From Agrypnia vestita (Eukaryota > Arthropoda > Insecta > Trichoptera > Phryganeidae): 64,000 bases of DNA. Where the stretch lies: NCBI GenBank assembly GCA_016648135.1, contig JADDOH010009990.1:62001-126000 (forward strand). The letters are read 5' to 3'. The notes below the pieces were generated by a model. The model searched no databases, had not been told where the DNA came from, and saw only the letters and a list, made by a program, of their open reading frames with translations. The translations under genes and the position numbers were made by a program. This document shows positions 1-11,585 of the stretch, piece by piece (the stretch's first letter is position 1; every line of letters begins with the position of its first letter).

Positions 1-166
1 CAAATCAAGGAGTATCTTTTTGATCTTGGGATCACTGCTTCTGCTTCCTGCTATTGCAGGATGATTATTGACATGTGATATACAGATTTAAGGGTCATTT
101 GAAAAGAGAAGAACGGGGCAATTCCTCGAAAATGTTGTAGCCTTGGAGTATTACCAGTAAGCGTGG

Positions 167-682
167 CAGGGTTCGAAAAAATCCGATTTTTTTATATATA
201 TCCGACATGTATCAAAAATTGAATATATATCCAAACTTTTTTTCTCCTCACACACGTCGATTGATACAAACTCGAAATAATTAGGAAATTTATTTTGTAC
301 ATGAATTATTATTTATTAAATAAATGAATTGCATGCTGGAAAAAGCTAATATATGCAATTATTATATATAAGTTGTAAAAGTTGCTCTTTCTAATGAAGT
401 ATGAGTGTTTGTTTCTTTGTGTGAAATAAAAAACGGATTGTATGAAACAAATTAAACTAAAAAACAAGTGGAGCACTTTTTAAAATACAACTAGCGCCAT
501 CTAGTAACAACCGCAGATATTAATAAAAAACAATCTGTAGCATTTTTTAAAAATCCAACAAGCGCCATTTATTAACGACCGCAGAAAGTTTTTTTGGATA
601 TATATCAAAAATAAAAATCAAGCCATAAATATCATGATAAATCATGATATTTTCATTATATATCATATATCCTCGAACCCTG
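167..682. mobile_element. hAT-like non-autonomous element (516 bp)
   Basis: The left end reads CAGGGTTCGAA and the right end reads TCGAACCCTG, an inverted pair of about 10 bp. The flanking 8-mers are aagcgtgg (159-166) and atgcgtgg (683-690), matching at 7 of 8 positions, as expected of an aged hAT target duplication. The inside is AT-rich and non-coding. It holds two imperfect direct units of about 50 bp (471-520 and 536-588) sharing AGCGCCAT and ACCGCAGA, plus a perfect 26-bp palindrome at 627-652. No transposase is present, so it would have depended on an autonomous relative. The family call rests on TIR style and 8-bp duplication only. Confidence 0.65.
471..588. repeat. Two-unit imperfect tandem repeat inside the hAT-like element
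   Basis: Two units about 66 bp apart share a T-run, then AAAAT.CAAC.AGCGCCAT and ACC GCAGA. They probably arose by local duplication in the non-coding interior. Confidence 0.5.
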
Positions 683-1289
683 ATGCGTGGTCAAGGAGTT
701 TAGCGGCGTTAGCAAAGGGATATATGTGGGTTGCAAAAAAACACCTCATACTATAACTCTGCCACAGTAGAGTTCAGTAAATCTCACTTGGAACTGGCAA
801 AAGACATGTCTCTGATTGTTGCCAACCAGGCAGTGTAGCTGTACGGAAATGCCAGGCCTTACGTAGTAGACAAGTGACTATTGGTTCAAGCTACGATCGA
901 TATTTACATTTCTGGCTTTTTAAACACTGCCCACAGCTATTTTGCGATAGCCTGGAATACGGCGAAAGGATTTTCACGTCACTACTTCGAAGAAACTTCA
1001 AAATGTCTGATGACCAAAGTGTTTACGGATAACTGGGCACCAGAGGCATCCTCCAAGCCCTCAACAGGACCCAGCTGTATGCGGCAGAATATTACAACTG
1101 GTTCCACAAGCAAGTTGATCATTATTCCAAAATACACTGATTTTTTTTATTTTTTATTAGGTACTATTTAGATACAATTTGTACATGTTTAATATAATAA
1201 TATGTATGTACGATGAAATTGATGATATTATTATTCTTAATCCTCCTCACTAGGGGTTCCTGTGCTGAGGCGGACTGGTTTATACTTAT

Positions 1290-1545
1290 TTATTTCCTAT
1301 TTTTAAATTACTGCGAAGTTTTCAATACTCCTTCTAATTTATCTGCATCGACTTGTTTTAGCCATGTTTTTATCTTTTTTTGACAATCATTTCAATATTT
1401 TTGAAGGTTGGGGGAATGATATTGTAGAATTTTGTTGCAAAATAGATATAGCTTCTTTGGCCAAAAGTTGTGTTGTAAGTTGGTACATTTCTTTTTACCA
1501 TTGCCTTTATGATGAAACGGCAATATAGTTTTAAAACCCACGTAC
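1290..1545 (-). pseudogene. Non-LTR retrotransposon C-terminal remnant (CR1/Jockey-like)
   Basis: Read on the minus strand in shifting frames, this stretch gives the typical end of a CR1/Jockey-type ORF2. It holds a segment like RSYLYFATKFYNIIPPTF followed by a lysine-rich run and WLKQVDADKLEGVLK. The family normally ends with an aromatic-rich Y.A.KFYN.IP block of this kind after the reverse transcriptase. Frameshifts and stops break it, and no upstream reverse transcriptase is attached. The assignment is by motif memory and is moderate. Confidence 0.4.
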
Positions 1546-2760
1546 ACAATGAACCAGATTTGAAATAGTCGGTATGGTTAGACTAGCACTTCATTCAAAG
1601 ATGTATCTAAAATTACTCCCATATAAAAACCCTGAACATTTTTTTTTACCCGGAAAATGAGTTCCTATTTGCACCATGGTAACTACATATTTACCATTTC
1701 GTCGAATTCGAACATAAATGTATGTTTTTCCTTCAATACATTATAGTAAACCATACGTAATATCCAATTAAATATTAAATCGTCAACCTCTTTAATATAC
1801 ATACACGTTTTGCTCCTAGCAAAGCTACCTTAGAAATCTTTCAAACATTTCACGCGGCAATTAGTAACGTAATAATTTTGAAATGTTTAATAAACGATTC
1901 AAAATAATATTTTTCTTCTTTGACAGTCTTCGGGATAATTCGTTAGTTCCATCCAACTATATACAGTACACAAGCTGTATAAAATTTCCTTTTAATATTT
2001 TATAATTATGTTACCTAGAGTAAGCGAATACAAAATCTTTACCTTACTTAATTAAGACAGTCTTTATATGATCAGTAAATTTCAAATTACTTCGTCTCGT
2101 GTGAAGATTATTTAACTGTATCATAATTATTTTTCTCATTAACATTATAACATGGGAAAATAGTAAGCTTTTCATATTACGTATGTTGTTAATAGTGGTG
2201 GTTCCATTGACGCTGCTTGGTATAAACCACCAGCACAAATTACAAAATTCTAAGTATCCTAAATAAGATTAATTATAATCATAATTACTTCGCAGTAATA
2301 AAACATATTTTATGTAATATTTATGAGGTGATTCAGAAATTAAAGACCATTCGAGCTTTAAAAAATTAAGATAATATTTAACTGACAATAATTAAGTAAA
2401 TTCAAAGAATGTGAAACATAAAAAAAGCCAATAATGGGTTTTAACTGGTAGTTACAAAATATCGTATTTGCGTGGTGTACATATATAGGATATAGTATAT
2501 TCATGAAACTATATATAATTGATTTTGTGGAAAATAATAACATATATTTTATTTGAAAAATGGATCGGAAAGCAAGCGTCGCACATGAGTAGGGTTATTT
2601 TGAAATAAGTCTAAATTATCCTTTTTTGTGGGTGCATTAAATTTGTTGCAAGTTCGCCACAAGTATGACTTTTGCCTGCAGTTAGTAGAAATAACTTTTT
2701 TATGAAATACATTGCTTTAATCTCATATCTCCACTTAATCTCTTTAGAGATTGCCTGTGT
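1546..2760. other. AT-rich non-coding stretch, no recognised element
   Basis: Open reading frames here are short and AT-rich on both strands and look like chance. I see no TIR, tRNA-like box or LINE motif. Confidence 0.5.
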
Positions 2761-2950
2761 TTTTTTTTAAATAGAGATGCGAACAAGGAATACATGTCAC
2801 CTAAATATTCTTACTATTTTCAAACTAAGCTGAACGCTTGTGCTATGTAATTAGGATTAACTTGCTGGCTGAGTGAGGTTCGAACCCGCAACCTTAGGAT
2901 CAGGAGGCGAGATTCCTAACCACAAGACCAACAAGCTACTAACCACAGCA
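2761..2950 (-). mobile_element. tRNA-derived SINE, copy 1
   Basis: On the minus strand the copy starts near 2950 with a tRNA-like head: an A-box-like TGGTCTTGTGGTTAGG and a perfect B box GGGTTCGAACC. It then carries a body with AGCACAAGCG, TTTGAAAATAGTAAGAATAT and a CATGTATTCC-like segment, and ends in an A-run at 2761. Two more copies lie at 20,155-20,330 (minus) and 52,935-53,100 (plus) with the same head and body order. SINEs of this kind are transcribed by RNA polymerase III and moved by a partner LINE; which LINE is not shown here. A short repeat of AACAAGCTA beside the head blurs the exact 5' end. Confidence 0.75.
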
Positions 2951-3000
2951 ACAAGCTAGTTTAAAACACAAAAAGAGGAGTAAATACAAATATGTTTTAC

Positions 3001-3105
3001 TTACTTACTTACCATCACGCCTTTTCCCCGTGGGGGTAGGCAGAGAGGATAGAGCATCACACTCTTCTGTCCTGACATACAACTCTTTGTTGATGATTGT
3101 TTTGT
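3001..3105 (-). mobile_element. LINE 3' end with GTAA-type tail (family L1a)
   Basis: On the minus strand this fragment reads CAGAAGAGTGT, then CTACCCCCACGGGGAA and GGCGTGATGG, ending in a short tandem GTAA repeat. The same order, with a GTTA tail, closes the better copy at 55,934-56,467, so the two are one family. Only the last ~100 bp survive, a typical 5'-truncated non-LTR insertion. Confidence 0.65.
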
Positions 3106-4474
3106 CTTTAAAAAATTCAGTAAATGCAAAATTATACGTGATTATTCGGATATTACTCTTTCATAATCGAATATCGTATTTTAGAGACAGGCCACTAATT
3201 AATACATAATAATAATATTGTAATTATTAATAATTAATAAGGAATAATAAAAGAACAAGTAATTAATAAGAAGTATGTAATAACAACTTAGTTTAGATTG
3301 CGTATAAATTATTAATACAGTTTTGCAAGATGGCTGTAATTATAAAAAAAGAATAAGTAATAAAAAAAATTAATTAATATGATTAGATATAAAAAAGTGT
3401 GAATACTGAATACAATACAACAAATAACCAATTGAATTTATCGAATAACTCATTATTAAATAAATATTCCCCATTTCAATCTCCACCCACAACCACACAG
3501 TAAGTGCTGAAAAAAATTTTGTTAAATAACTATTTATATACCTTTGTTATAATTAATAGTCTACATAAATTTATGGTAATTGACATTTTAATTTTTCCTG
3601 TATACACAAAGTGTCTCGTAGCTAGTAGAAAACACTTTAGTGAAGTCTTCTTCATTCATTTTTGAATAAAAAATATTCTTTATACTTTGGGTAGGTTGGG
3701 TATAAATTAAGGAGGTAAGCAAAATCAAAGTATACATTTTCTTTCAATATTTCTGACCTATCTACTGTAAAATGTCGCAGTGTCATGAAATTAACTCATA
3801 TTGAGTATTAAAAATTCATTCCCTTTGATAAAAGCAAATTTTATTTGACATGTATCAGATCGAATGAATTTTCAATATATATAAATTACTTTCATGATAG
3901 TTTAACTTTTTATAAAAGATAAGTCTAAGAAAGTGTAAAAAATGCTTTTTTTTAATGATACAATAACAGAATAATGCACAAAAAGTATATATTATTATTT
4001 AAAATATAGCCCTTAGCTCAATTATCTCAGGTGTCTTCGTGCTGCTTTAGCATAAACATGCACATGTAATATTAAGTGTATCAATGTACCTAGTATGATT
4101 ATGTAAAGATATGTGTAAAGTCAGTAAGGATGCATAAATTAACAGATCGCTGGAATTCGCATAATGGCACCGTGAGATCATTTTTATGTCTTATGATTGG
4201 CTGATATAAAATGTCATCATTCAGTCAGTAACTGATTATTTTTTTATTTCGTCATCCATAGCCATGGATGGGGCTATTTGTGTCGTCATCGTCGGTTCAG
4301 TCAAGGGTTAAAAAGGGTGTCAACCTTATGATACTTGTCAGATTTCCACCGGTCGCTAGCATTGTATTTCGTTACCGTCACTTATATTATTGAAATAAAG
4401 GAAGTGAATTGTTGTAACCCGAGAAACTATTATTTCTATCTTTCCCTTAATCTTAAGTATAAAAAACAGAAGAA
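3106..4474. other. Very AT-rich non-coding stretch
   Basis: Dominated by AT-rich low-complexity runs, especially 3,120-3,480. From about 4,245 the sequence becomes more mixed and may be the start of the LINE remnant that follows. No gene is recognised. Confidence 0.45.
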
Positions 4475-4751
4475 CAGCTCTTGACATTGTTAATTTGTAT
4501 AAGATCTGTCGAAACCAATTTAATTGTCCACCCTTTTATCACTTATCAACATCCACGTCCCAGCAAGAGCTACTAGAACACAGTGCATATTCCACATTCC
4601 TGTACCTCGTACCAATTACCGATTGCGCTCCCCCATAGTGAGAATGTGCCGAGTCTACAACGACTTGTTCACCGACATCGACATCTATCATGAGTCCCTC
4701 TCTGTACCACCCAAGATCACAAGTGAACATATTTCTGCGACGCAACATTGA
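4475..4751 (+). pseudogene. Non-LTR retrotransposon C-terminal tail (family L1b)
   Basis: In plus frames the stretch gives ALDIVNLYKICRNQFNCP, then after a +1 shift near 4,524 LLSLINIHVPARATR, TNYRLRSPIVRMCRVYND and DIDIYHESLS before a stop at 4,749. This looks like the post-reverse-transcriptase tail of an insect LINE: a DI..LYK helix, then P.RTNY...SPI.RM...YN. A second, minus-strand copy of the same ending lies at 17,965-18,060. The frameshift makes this a dead copy. AATAAA occurs about 55 bases past the stop. Confidence 0.55.
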
Positions 4752-7647
4752 ATTAATACTTGATTAATAACTGAATATTGATTCATTACTGCAATGCAAG
4801 ACATAAATAAAGTTATGTAATACGTTTACTTTAATATTGTTATTTAGTTTATTACGTTCTACTCACTACTATTACAATTGATGTCTTTTATTTTAACATG
4901 CTTATATTATTATTATGTACTACTTCAAATTTATTTCTATGTGAGATATGTTAGGATATAAGTTAATATGTTCATTACTATCTATTTAAACTCTCATATA
5001 TTTATACTTATCATTTTCTTATATCTGTTAATATTTCCAAAAAAAAAATAATCTAACAATATGTAATAGAATAATGGATTAATGTGTTCAGCTTACTGTC
5101 AAGAAAATTGATGTTTTGTAGGAGAATCTGCAAGAATATCATCATCAACATTAAGGTCAGTACAATTCAAAATTGAACAAAGAAGTCTCTTCTAAGTTTT
5201 CACTACTAGCTACGAGTTATATATACCTATATAAGCTATGTATCCTTGCGTTACTTTTTGTGCGTTACTTTTGAAATTATTACTATTTGAAATTACTTTT
5301 GAAATATGCGTTAAAATAGCGTTTTCGCATAATCTATCGTTCAATTTTATAAAATCAGGTCGGAAGCTGTATTGCCGGGTCGGATTTGTTGACCAAAGCC
5401 ACGTTTCGCTCATGACCCCTGGTGAACTTAACCTCCCAGTCATCTCCAATTCTAATGCCGCCCATTAGTCCAATAAAGATCCGTCATTTTACGACCGGAT
5501 AATCTGACACTCGGCGGTGAATTTCTACAGGAAAAGCGCCACTGACTATGATAGATATTTATGTTATATAGCGCATAATATAGGGCACTGGTTATCATGG
5601 GCGTTTAGTCAGTACGTCGAAGCATGAGTTGTACTTACTCGTAAATATTTATTTTGGAAAAATAAGTAAAATTTAATGTTTACCTGACTTTTGGGTCAAT
5701 CTATTTCAAGTGGTCCAGCACTCATTGCTTGGCCATCTCAGAAGAAGTAATATTTTGTTGGTGCATTTTCTTATATTTTGGTAGTTCAAAACATTTTTTT
5801 TTTCTTTAATTGTCTCCAGTTCAAAAATTTCGGCCATTTATGATTTACTCCGCGTGCCGTTTTTCACTTTTTCAGGCATCAATATTTTTCTAAATTACTC
5901 AGCACAGAATTGTCATAGACTTTTCAAATAAACTGCATTGCGTTCAGTCTATTCTGGTCAATAAATTGAAGTTCTATTAACTTTTTAGTATATTTTTGTT
6001 CATGTACTCTTAGTATAATTGTTAATTTTGCAAATAATCATTGAAGATTTTTTCACGTGTATATTTTATTTTTATTTTGTAAAATAATATGTAAATAATA
6101 CATAATATTTTGTGAGTAAAAAATGTACAATCAATTAAGTAAAAAGTGACACATGGGTGTATATATCATCCAAGTATATGTGAAAGTTTACACTTTAGCG
6201 AATCTTTACTTACAAAGCTATTCAATGAATTGTGTTTCAATCTCAATATCGTCATAGTTTCAGTTTCGTATAAAACACGTTTAAGATATTTTAATGTAAT
6301 AAAATACAGGCTTTATTACTCCATAAAAATCTTGCTAGATACTGATTAAGTACAATTTGGATGCTGCGAGGAAGTTTGTTCGTCATCCCGCAGGATTTCT
6401 GAACATCCCTAAACCGATGGAAGTTCGAAACTTTCTTCACATTTATTGGTGAGATTGTGGCTTTTCCAGAAAATTTTCCATAAGGGTTTTTCAACTCGCT
6501 TAAGAATATTTTTACGCGAAAAAAATATTACGAGAAAAATGATGTTTTAAATTATTCACGTTTATTTTTAATTTTGATGTTTTAAATAAGGGTCTAAAAT
6601 TCCATTTGCGCAATTCTGGTTCTTTATCAAATTAAAATATTTATTTGCGTTATACAAACTGAGTAAAAGATTTGGATTATTTGTATTATTTATAAAAAAC
6701 TGACGTACAATGTTGCAGAAAAAATGAAAATCATTTATCCTCAGAAAATATAACATTCTATTTCAGCGGTACAATAAATAAATAGTTATTGTCGACTTTC
6801 CAAGTCCCTGCTGCATATATGAACACAAGAGTGTGAACTGGAGACTTTAATTACTCGACATCATCATATCTACTCGAGGATCGAGTAGAAAAATCTTTAA
6901 ATACTCGAGTAGTTTCTAATGTTCCAAGATAGGTAGGTATATTTAGGTACTATTCTGCCCCACTAAACTGAAAGGCAGTAAATCCATACTTTTTGAAAAA
7001 TGTTATTTTTGTGGTTTTGGATACTCGAGGTTATTATTATTAATATTTTTAATATTTAAAGCATTAACTTTGTGGTTAACATTATAACAGATTGTTAGTA
7101 AAATTAGTATAAACCACTACCAGATTTTAGATCTAATTCAATTGGTGTTTTTGTATGTTATAAGTGCATAAAATATATAATATTTTGTTTTAATGTATTT
7201 CAAGAGTTTTGTTTTGTTTTAATAATTTCATTATTAAGCCATATAAACCCTACTTCAATATCTTCATTCATAATCTCATAAAAAATCATAAAAATAGACC
7301 TTTTTCGAAAGAATCCTGCCTTAAATATCTCATATTATTGCGTAATATATGCCCACATTTCTCATCACTTTGACGTAGGTAAAATATTATGCTTTTAATA
7401 GTACCTACACTATTATTTTTCCACTGATAGAGTTGCACAAATACAAATATATAATATAATTTCCTGGTTAAACGACAGTTAATTTTACTAATTATTATTA
7501 TTAGTATTCTGGTTGGCAAATCCAAAATATGTTTTTTCGATATTTTATATTGTTTGTTGTCATTTATCAGTCACGATGACACGAATACACAAAAAAAAAA
7601 TTGTTCCATCGTATCATACCTGACAGCAAGCACACTAATCCAGCGAA
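4752..7647. other. Non-coding stretch with one GC-richer patch
   Basis: Mostly AT-rich. A more balanced patch at about 5,345-5,540 holds short frames on both strands but no motif I recognise. Around 6,860-7,030 there are four TACTCGAG-type motifs; the phrase GTGGTTTTGGATAC near 7,010 recurs near 57,940. The stretch 7,130-7,290 is similar to 20,925-21,045 (shared ATTTCAAGAGT and later TTCAT AA runs), so it is an unnamed dispersed repeat. Confidence 0.4.
7130..7290. repeat. Unnamed dispersed AT-rich repeat (partner at 20,925)
   Basis: Shares the order TTGTATGTTA.AAGTGC, TATTTCAAGAGT and an A-rich end with 20,925-21,045. No TIR or coding signal is visible. Confidence 0.35.
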
Positions 7648-8060
7648 TCTATACTAATATATAAAGAGGTAAAATTTGTAAGTTTGTAAATTTGGGTGAA
7701 GGAGGTAATCTCCTAAACTCTCATATGATTTCAAAATTTCTTTCACCAATGTTTAGAATGGACTTTCAGGGTGGATTTAGGCTACATATTATCTCGTTAA
7801 AATAAAAGGGCTTTTCGTGGTGACCTATTTTACAACTAAAGTCGACGAAAAAATGGTCAGGCGATGCGTTTTTTATGAACGCTGCCTTAATGGTAAGAGA
7901 TATTTAAATACTTTCTTTAGAAAAGTTCTAGAACTCAAAAAGTTCTATAAAAAAGTCCAGAATGGTATATATCTATATGTTAAGGTTAATACACAAATTG
8001 ATAAAATATTATTAAAAGCTACTAAAAATCTAAGTGTGCGTAACCGCGAGGGTAAACTAG
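7648..8060 (+). mobile_element. Non-autonomous Helitron (413 bp)
   Basis: The 5' end TCTATACTAATATATAAA is the signature start of a well-known insect Helitron family and is preceded by A. It is followed by the usual T/G-rich run and a segment with TAATCTCC and TTTCTTTCACCAAT. The 3' end is CTAG at 8,057-8,060 followed by T, with CGCGAGGGTAAA just before it, resembling a worn version of the family's 3' hairpin. Helitrons insert between A and T without target duplication, which fits A at 7,647 and T at 8,061. There is no Rep/helicase coding, so it is a passive derivative. The AT-rich frame 7,817-8,158 overlaps the boundary and is a chance ORF. Confidence 0.7.
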
Positions 8061-8672
8061 TAAATAAAATAAGTAAAAAAATATGTACCTTTAAAAATAT
8101 TTCGTATAATCTAATATGTATAATAATTTCGTTGTCTGTCCGTAACTTTCAAGAATAACGACTTTAGATAATTAGAATGCGTACAAGCGTCGTTATTAAT
8201 TATTATTGTTTCCCGTGGTTTTTCACGAGTGTATTTTTCAAAATTATCGGTTACTTTAAAAATTGGCGAGTATTCTCGATTGAATACTGGAATACTTGAA
8301 ATGGATTTAAGGTGCCTTAATCTGAAGTATTTAGTACAAATTTATAAAAAGATATATAGCAGTGCTTTAATGCAACAGGTAATCTAATTGGTATTATGAC
8401 AGAATATTAAAATAGGTTTTATCTTACCATCTATAACTTTATTTCAGTTACATTCATTCCAATAAATCGGTGAAGCCTTTATAATTCACCGAAAACGTTT
8501 TCATCTATAGTAGGTAAAATAAAAAAAATATATATATTATAATTTAGTATTGGGTATACCTACTCATTTTATTACCTTCTAGCAAGATAACACATCTGAC
8601 ATTGGCGTAAAATAGAAAATAATTTTTGAAATAATTTATGTGAAAATTAGTTTACTTAAAGATATTATATTA
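8061..8672. other. AT-rich non-coding spacer
   Basis: Nothing recognised apart from a short inverted repeat around 8,468-8,492 (CGGTGAA / TTCACCG). Confidence 0.5.
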
Positions 8673-8830
8673 CTAGCTGCAACCCGTCAAAGATAACGGT
8701 TCCTTAAGAATAAATATTTACTTATTTATAGCCGACACTCACGAAATAGTAATATCGACTTTTATCAAAATATTGAAAACCTAAGAACATTCTTCAAATC
8801 TGGACATTTCGCTGAAGTCGTATCCAGCGT
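8673..8830 (-). mobile_element. Helitron 3' end (minus-strand element)
   Basis: On the minus strand the sequence runs GATAAAAGTC, GTGTCGGCTATAAATAAG, then a near hairpin CCGTTATCTTTGACGG, GTTGCAG and the terminal CTAG at 8,676-8,673, followed by T. The same order, with a perfect 6-bp stem, ends the plus-strand copy at 28,967, so both are one family. The element extends to the right; its 5' end is not found. Confidence 0.6.
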
Positions 8831-10449
8831 CATCAGGAGAGCATCCTATCACCACGGGGACGGAGTCCGAACTCATTCGAACGGTTCGAGATTTGCTTCT
8901 CAGTGAAATATACGGTTCGTACAAAATATCCATTTTATTAAACACATAAAAAATGCTAAATTTTATTTAAATCCATTAAAACATTAAGCGTTTACATTTG
9001 TTTGTTGAAGTGTACACTTTTGGTTTACCATGAACCGCCACTGGCAGTGTACAAAGTCATGTAGACCATACATCACGTGAAACAGTGTACAAGGGATCCT
9101 TTGGGACAATTTTTACTTGAGTGGGTATCCTCCTAAGGATCCTCGCCTACATCCTAACGTCGTGTCTGCCTCCAATTCTCAGGAGGCAGCCTTCAATAGC
9201 CTGTCAGGCTCGTCCTTTATGAAGCCCGATCGGTAAAAATGTCAAAGAAATATGTAATGAAGTGAGATGTGTAGATAAATAAATTATTCAGAATCTATCT
9301 CTCCGGCTTTTATCGAAAATAACATTTTCCTTGAAACGATGATTCAGCGTACTTCCACCGTACATTTTTTGTATTTTTTTTTGGATAGTTGTGAAATTTT
9401 ATTTTTGTGTTTATATCTTATAAACTATTTGCAAAAAGAATTTGGTTATTTGTAATATTCGATTTGTTATTAATACTTCTTTCAAATACTGCAAAATTTG
9501 TAAACCCTTATGACTAACAAAATATGGGTTGGTTGCCAAAAGAAGATCGGCAAATTCATAAAAGTTATCAAAATAAATAAAAAATTTTGTTTAATAGATG
9601 ACTTTACATTTTCGACGATTTGGTTATTATCTCGATAAAAAAAAACAATCACGTTACTCAGAAACAGGAACCGCAGAAACAGCTGAAGAACGTGCCGTTC
9701 GAAAATTTGTTTTAAAAATTTGGCGTTAAAAAATCGATTAAGAATGCAAAGAAAATGAAATAAAAGCATACCTTCAATATTTTTTTGATTAATTACTTGT
9801 TTGAACTATGAATTTCTTAAATGTCAAATATAAATATCATAAAATGTCTTTTTATACTTCCTCATACACTCAAACAAAACAATGAGAGTATTAATTGTAC
9901 TTTTTTATATCATTTACCTTTATCACGAAATGTATCTAGTAATCCGATTCTCTCTCATTCTAGAAAGCTTTTCGAGTATAAATAAGCCTACAAGCGACTA
10001 GACTAGACTAGTTAATAGCTATGTGAGGTGGTCTAACGTTGAGTGCTTACCCACATTGCAAATTCTGATAGATTGTATTATTTTTAACATTATTTTGACA
10101 ACAAAAAAATTAAATCCAACTCTGTTATAAGATACACCTAGATAACAACGAGATCTCATTCATTAAAGCTAATTTGGATGTAATTTTCATGATACTGGCT
10201 CGTTTAAAAGCAAAATTGCATTATGTACGATGGATATTCATTGACAAGTGTAGGTAATATGTATGCTTCCCATACAGACAAGTGTGGACTATTCCATAAA
10301 CGTGAAAACCGAGAAATTTTAATTTCATAATCTTATTAAGGAATTATATTATGACAAATATCGAGGATAATTATGCATCAACCTATTATATCGCATCCTT
10401 ATTCTTAGACAGTGACTTATGCTCTTCAATTATATACTATTTTTACAAT
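8831..10449. other. Mixed non-coding stretch
   Basis: 8,831-9,250 is GC-richer, with a stretch of phrases such as AGGATCCTCGCCTAC and GGAGGCAGCC that looks like a retroelement untranslated region but cannot be placed. The rest is AT-rich with short frames only. A GACTA triplet repeat lies near 9,999-10,013. Confidence 0.35.
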
Positions 10450-11265
10450 AATTACTGCATTTGTTTTTAAAATCATTCATCTTATTTATCTTTTTCATGT
10501 TTTCCGGCATCTCATGCTAATATATTTTTTCACCTCTATACATTAGACAAGTCTGTGTATGCACTTTTTTCTTGTGTGGTAATCTTATTCTATTCCTATT
10601 TCTGGAATTATAGCTATGTACATCACTATTCACAATAATTAAATTCAAAAAACATTTTGGCATTTTGTTACTGAGATATTATGTAGAAATAGGAGAACGT
10701 TATAAATAATTATTTTTATTTCCATCCAAGTGAGTGCTCTTCACATTTCTTCAATTCTTTGTATTTACTTTTTTTTAATATGATTCTCATTGCCCTGTTT
10801 TGCATCACTTGTAGTTTTTTGATGTTTCCTTCATTGGCCAAAGACAAGACTGTAGCACAATAGTTTATGCGAGGAGTAATTATAGTTTTGTATATTAACT
10901 CCGCACTATTTTTACTCAATTTTTTTTTCAATCTTCCAAGAAAAAATATTTTTTTGATATTTTTTTAAATCAAATTAAAAATATGCTGCCAAAGTTAATT
11001 TTGAACGTAAATAAAAATCCCTAAATATTTAATTTCATCCACCGTTTCAATAAGATCACCATTAATATGTACATTTATCACCATATTTGTTTTCTTTGCC
11101 GATTTCCATGTATTTTATTTTGCTGACATTTAATTTGAGCTTATGAATATTTATTTTTAACCAGACTGATATACTACTCAAGTCATCGTTCAGTTTATCT
11201 ATTGCGTCTGTATAATCCTCGCCTGATATATAGATTAATGTCTAATCCGCGAATAATCTAATTAA
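10450..11265 (-). pseudogene. CR1/Jockey-like reverse transcriptase remnant
   Basis: On the minus strand the catalytic box survives at 11,253-11,242 as L-F-A-D followed by TAG, where the FADD second Asp should be. It continues TLIYISGEDYTDAIDKLN, SISVWLKIN and KLKLNVSKIKYMEI. After a frame change come LIETVDEIKYLGIF, then (10,931-10,716) LSKNSAELIYKTIITPRINY with NRAMRIILKKSKY. A last block, 10,560-10,455, reads EMPENMKKINKMNDFKNKC. This is the normal order of the RT palm, thumb and C-terminus of CR1/Jockey LINEs. The stop at the catalytic Asp, the frameshifts and an internal loss make it dead. The upstream half is absent. Confidence 0.75.
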
Positions 11266-11460
11266 TTATTTGGGTATAGGTCTATCACAATCAAAAGACC
11301 ATTTCTTAGCTTTGTCCGGTAAGAAGAAAGCGGGGAAAGTTACCTGCCAAGCCCTTATTACAAGCCTCAATATGATATTCCAAATAAATATACATTTTTT
11401 AGTTTAAAAAAGGTTACTTACTTGCAAGAAAAACTTATTTTGTGTTCATTTTTTGCATCG

Positions 11461-11585
11461 TACTATAGCTAGACCACATTCTTTTGAATTCAAATATATC
11501 AATGATATATCAAAAATATATCAATGATACTATAGCTAGACACATTCAAAAGAATGTGGTCTAGCTATAGTATCATTGATATATT
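11461..11585. repeat. Compound inverted repeat with three CTATAGCTAGAC arms
   Basis: The 29-base arm 11,461-11,489 is the exact reverse complement of 11,544-11,572. A second, overlapping pair uses 11,515-11,541 and 11,560-11,585. Three copies of CTATAGCTAGAC or its complement can pair in two alternative ways, separated by AT-rich spacers with ATATCAATGATA. This looks like a small foldback element or a template-switch product. Confidence 0.8.

Larger units (their letters stand above)
1..1170. other. Low-information host stretch split by a hAT-like element
   Basis: Outside the element at 167-682, the sequence is less AT-rich than its surroundings and continues across the insertion: the text before 159 joins naturally to that after 690. 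On the plus strand the region 690-1130 has only broken reading frames; the longest runs about 96 codons from 881 and matches no family I recognise. It could be an old processed pseudogene or retroelement remnant. I see no splice signals, poly-A signal or domain motif good enough to name it. Confidence 0.3.

Noticed and set aside
881..1171. 96-codon frame in a GC-richer stretch
   Set aside because: Upstream and downstream continuity is broken by stops and no family is recognised; kept only as an unidentified remnant.
5345..5540. GC-richer patch as an exon (AG at about 5,358)
   Set aside because: Both strands are open for similar lengths, no donor of quality is seen and no protein motif is recognised.
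7817..8158. 113-codon plus-strand frame, one of the longest in the window
   Set aside because: It overlaps and crosses the 3' boundary of the Helitron at 8,060, is rich in AT-driven Lys/Asn/Ile/Tyr and shows no motif.
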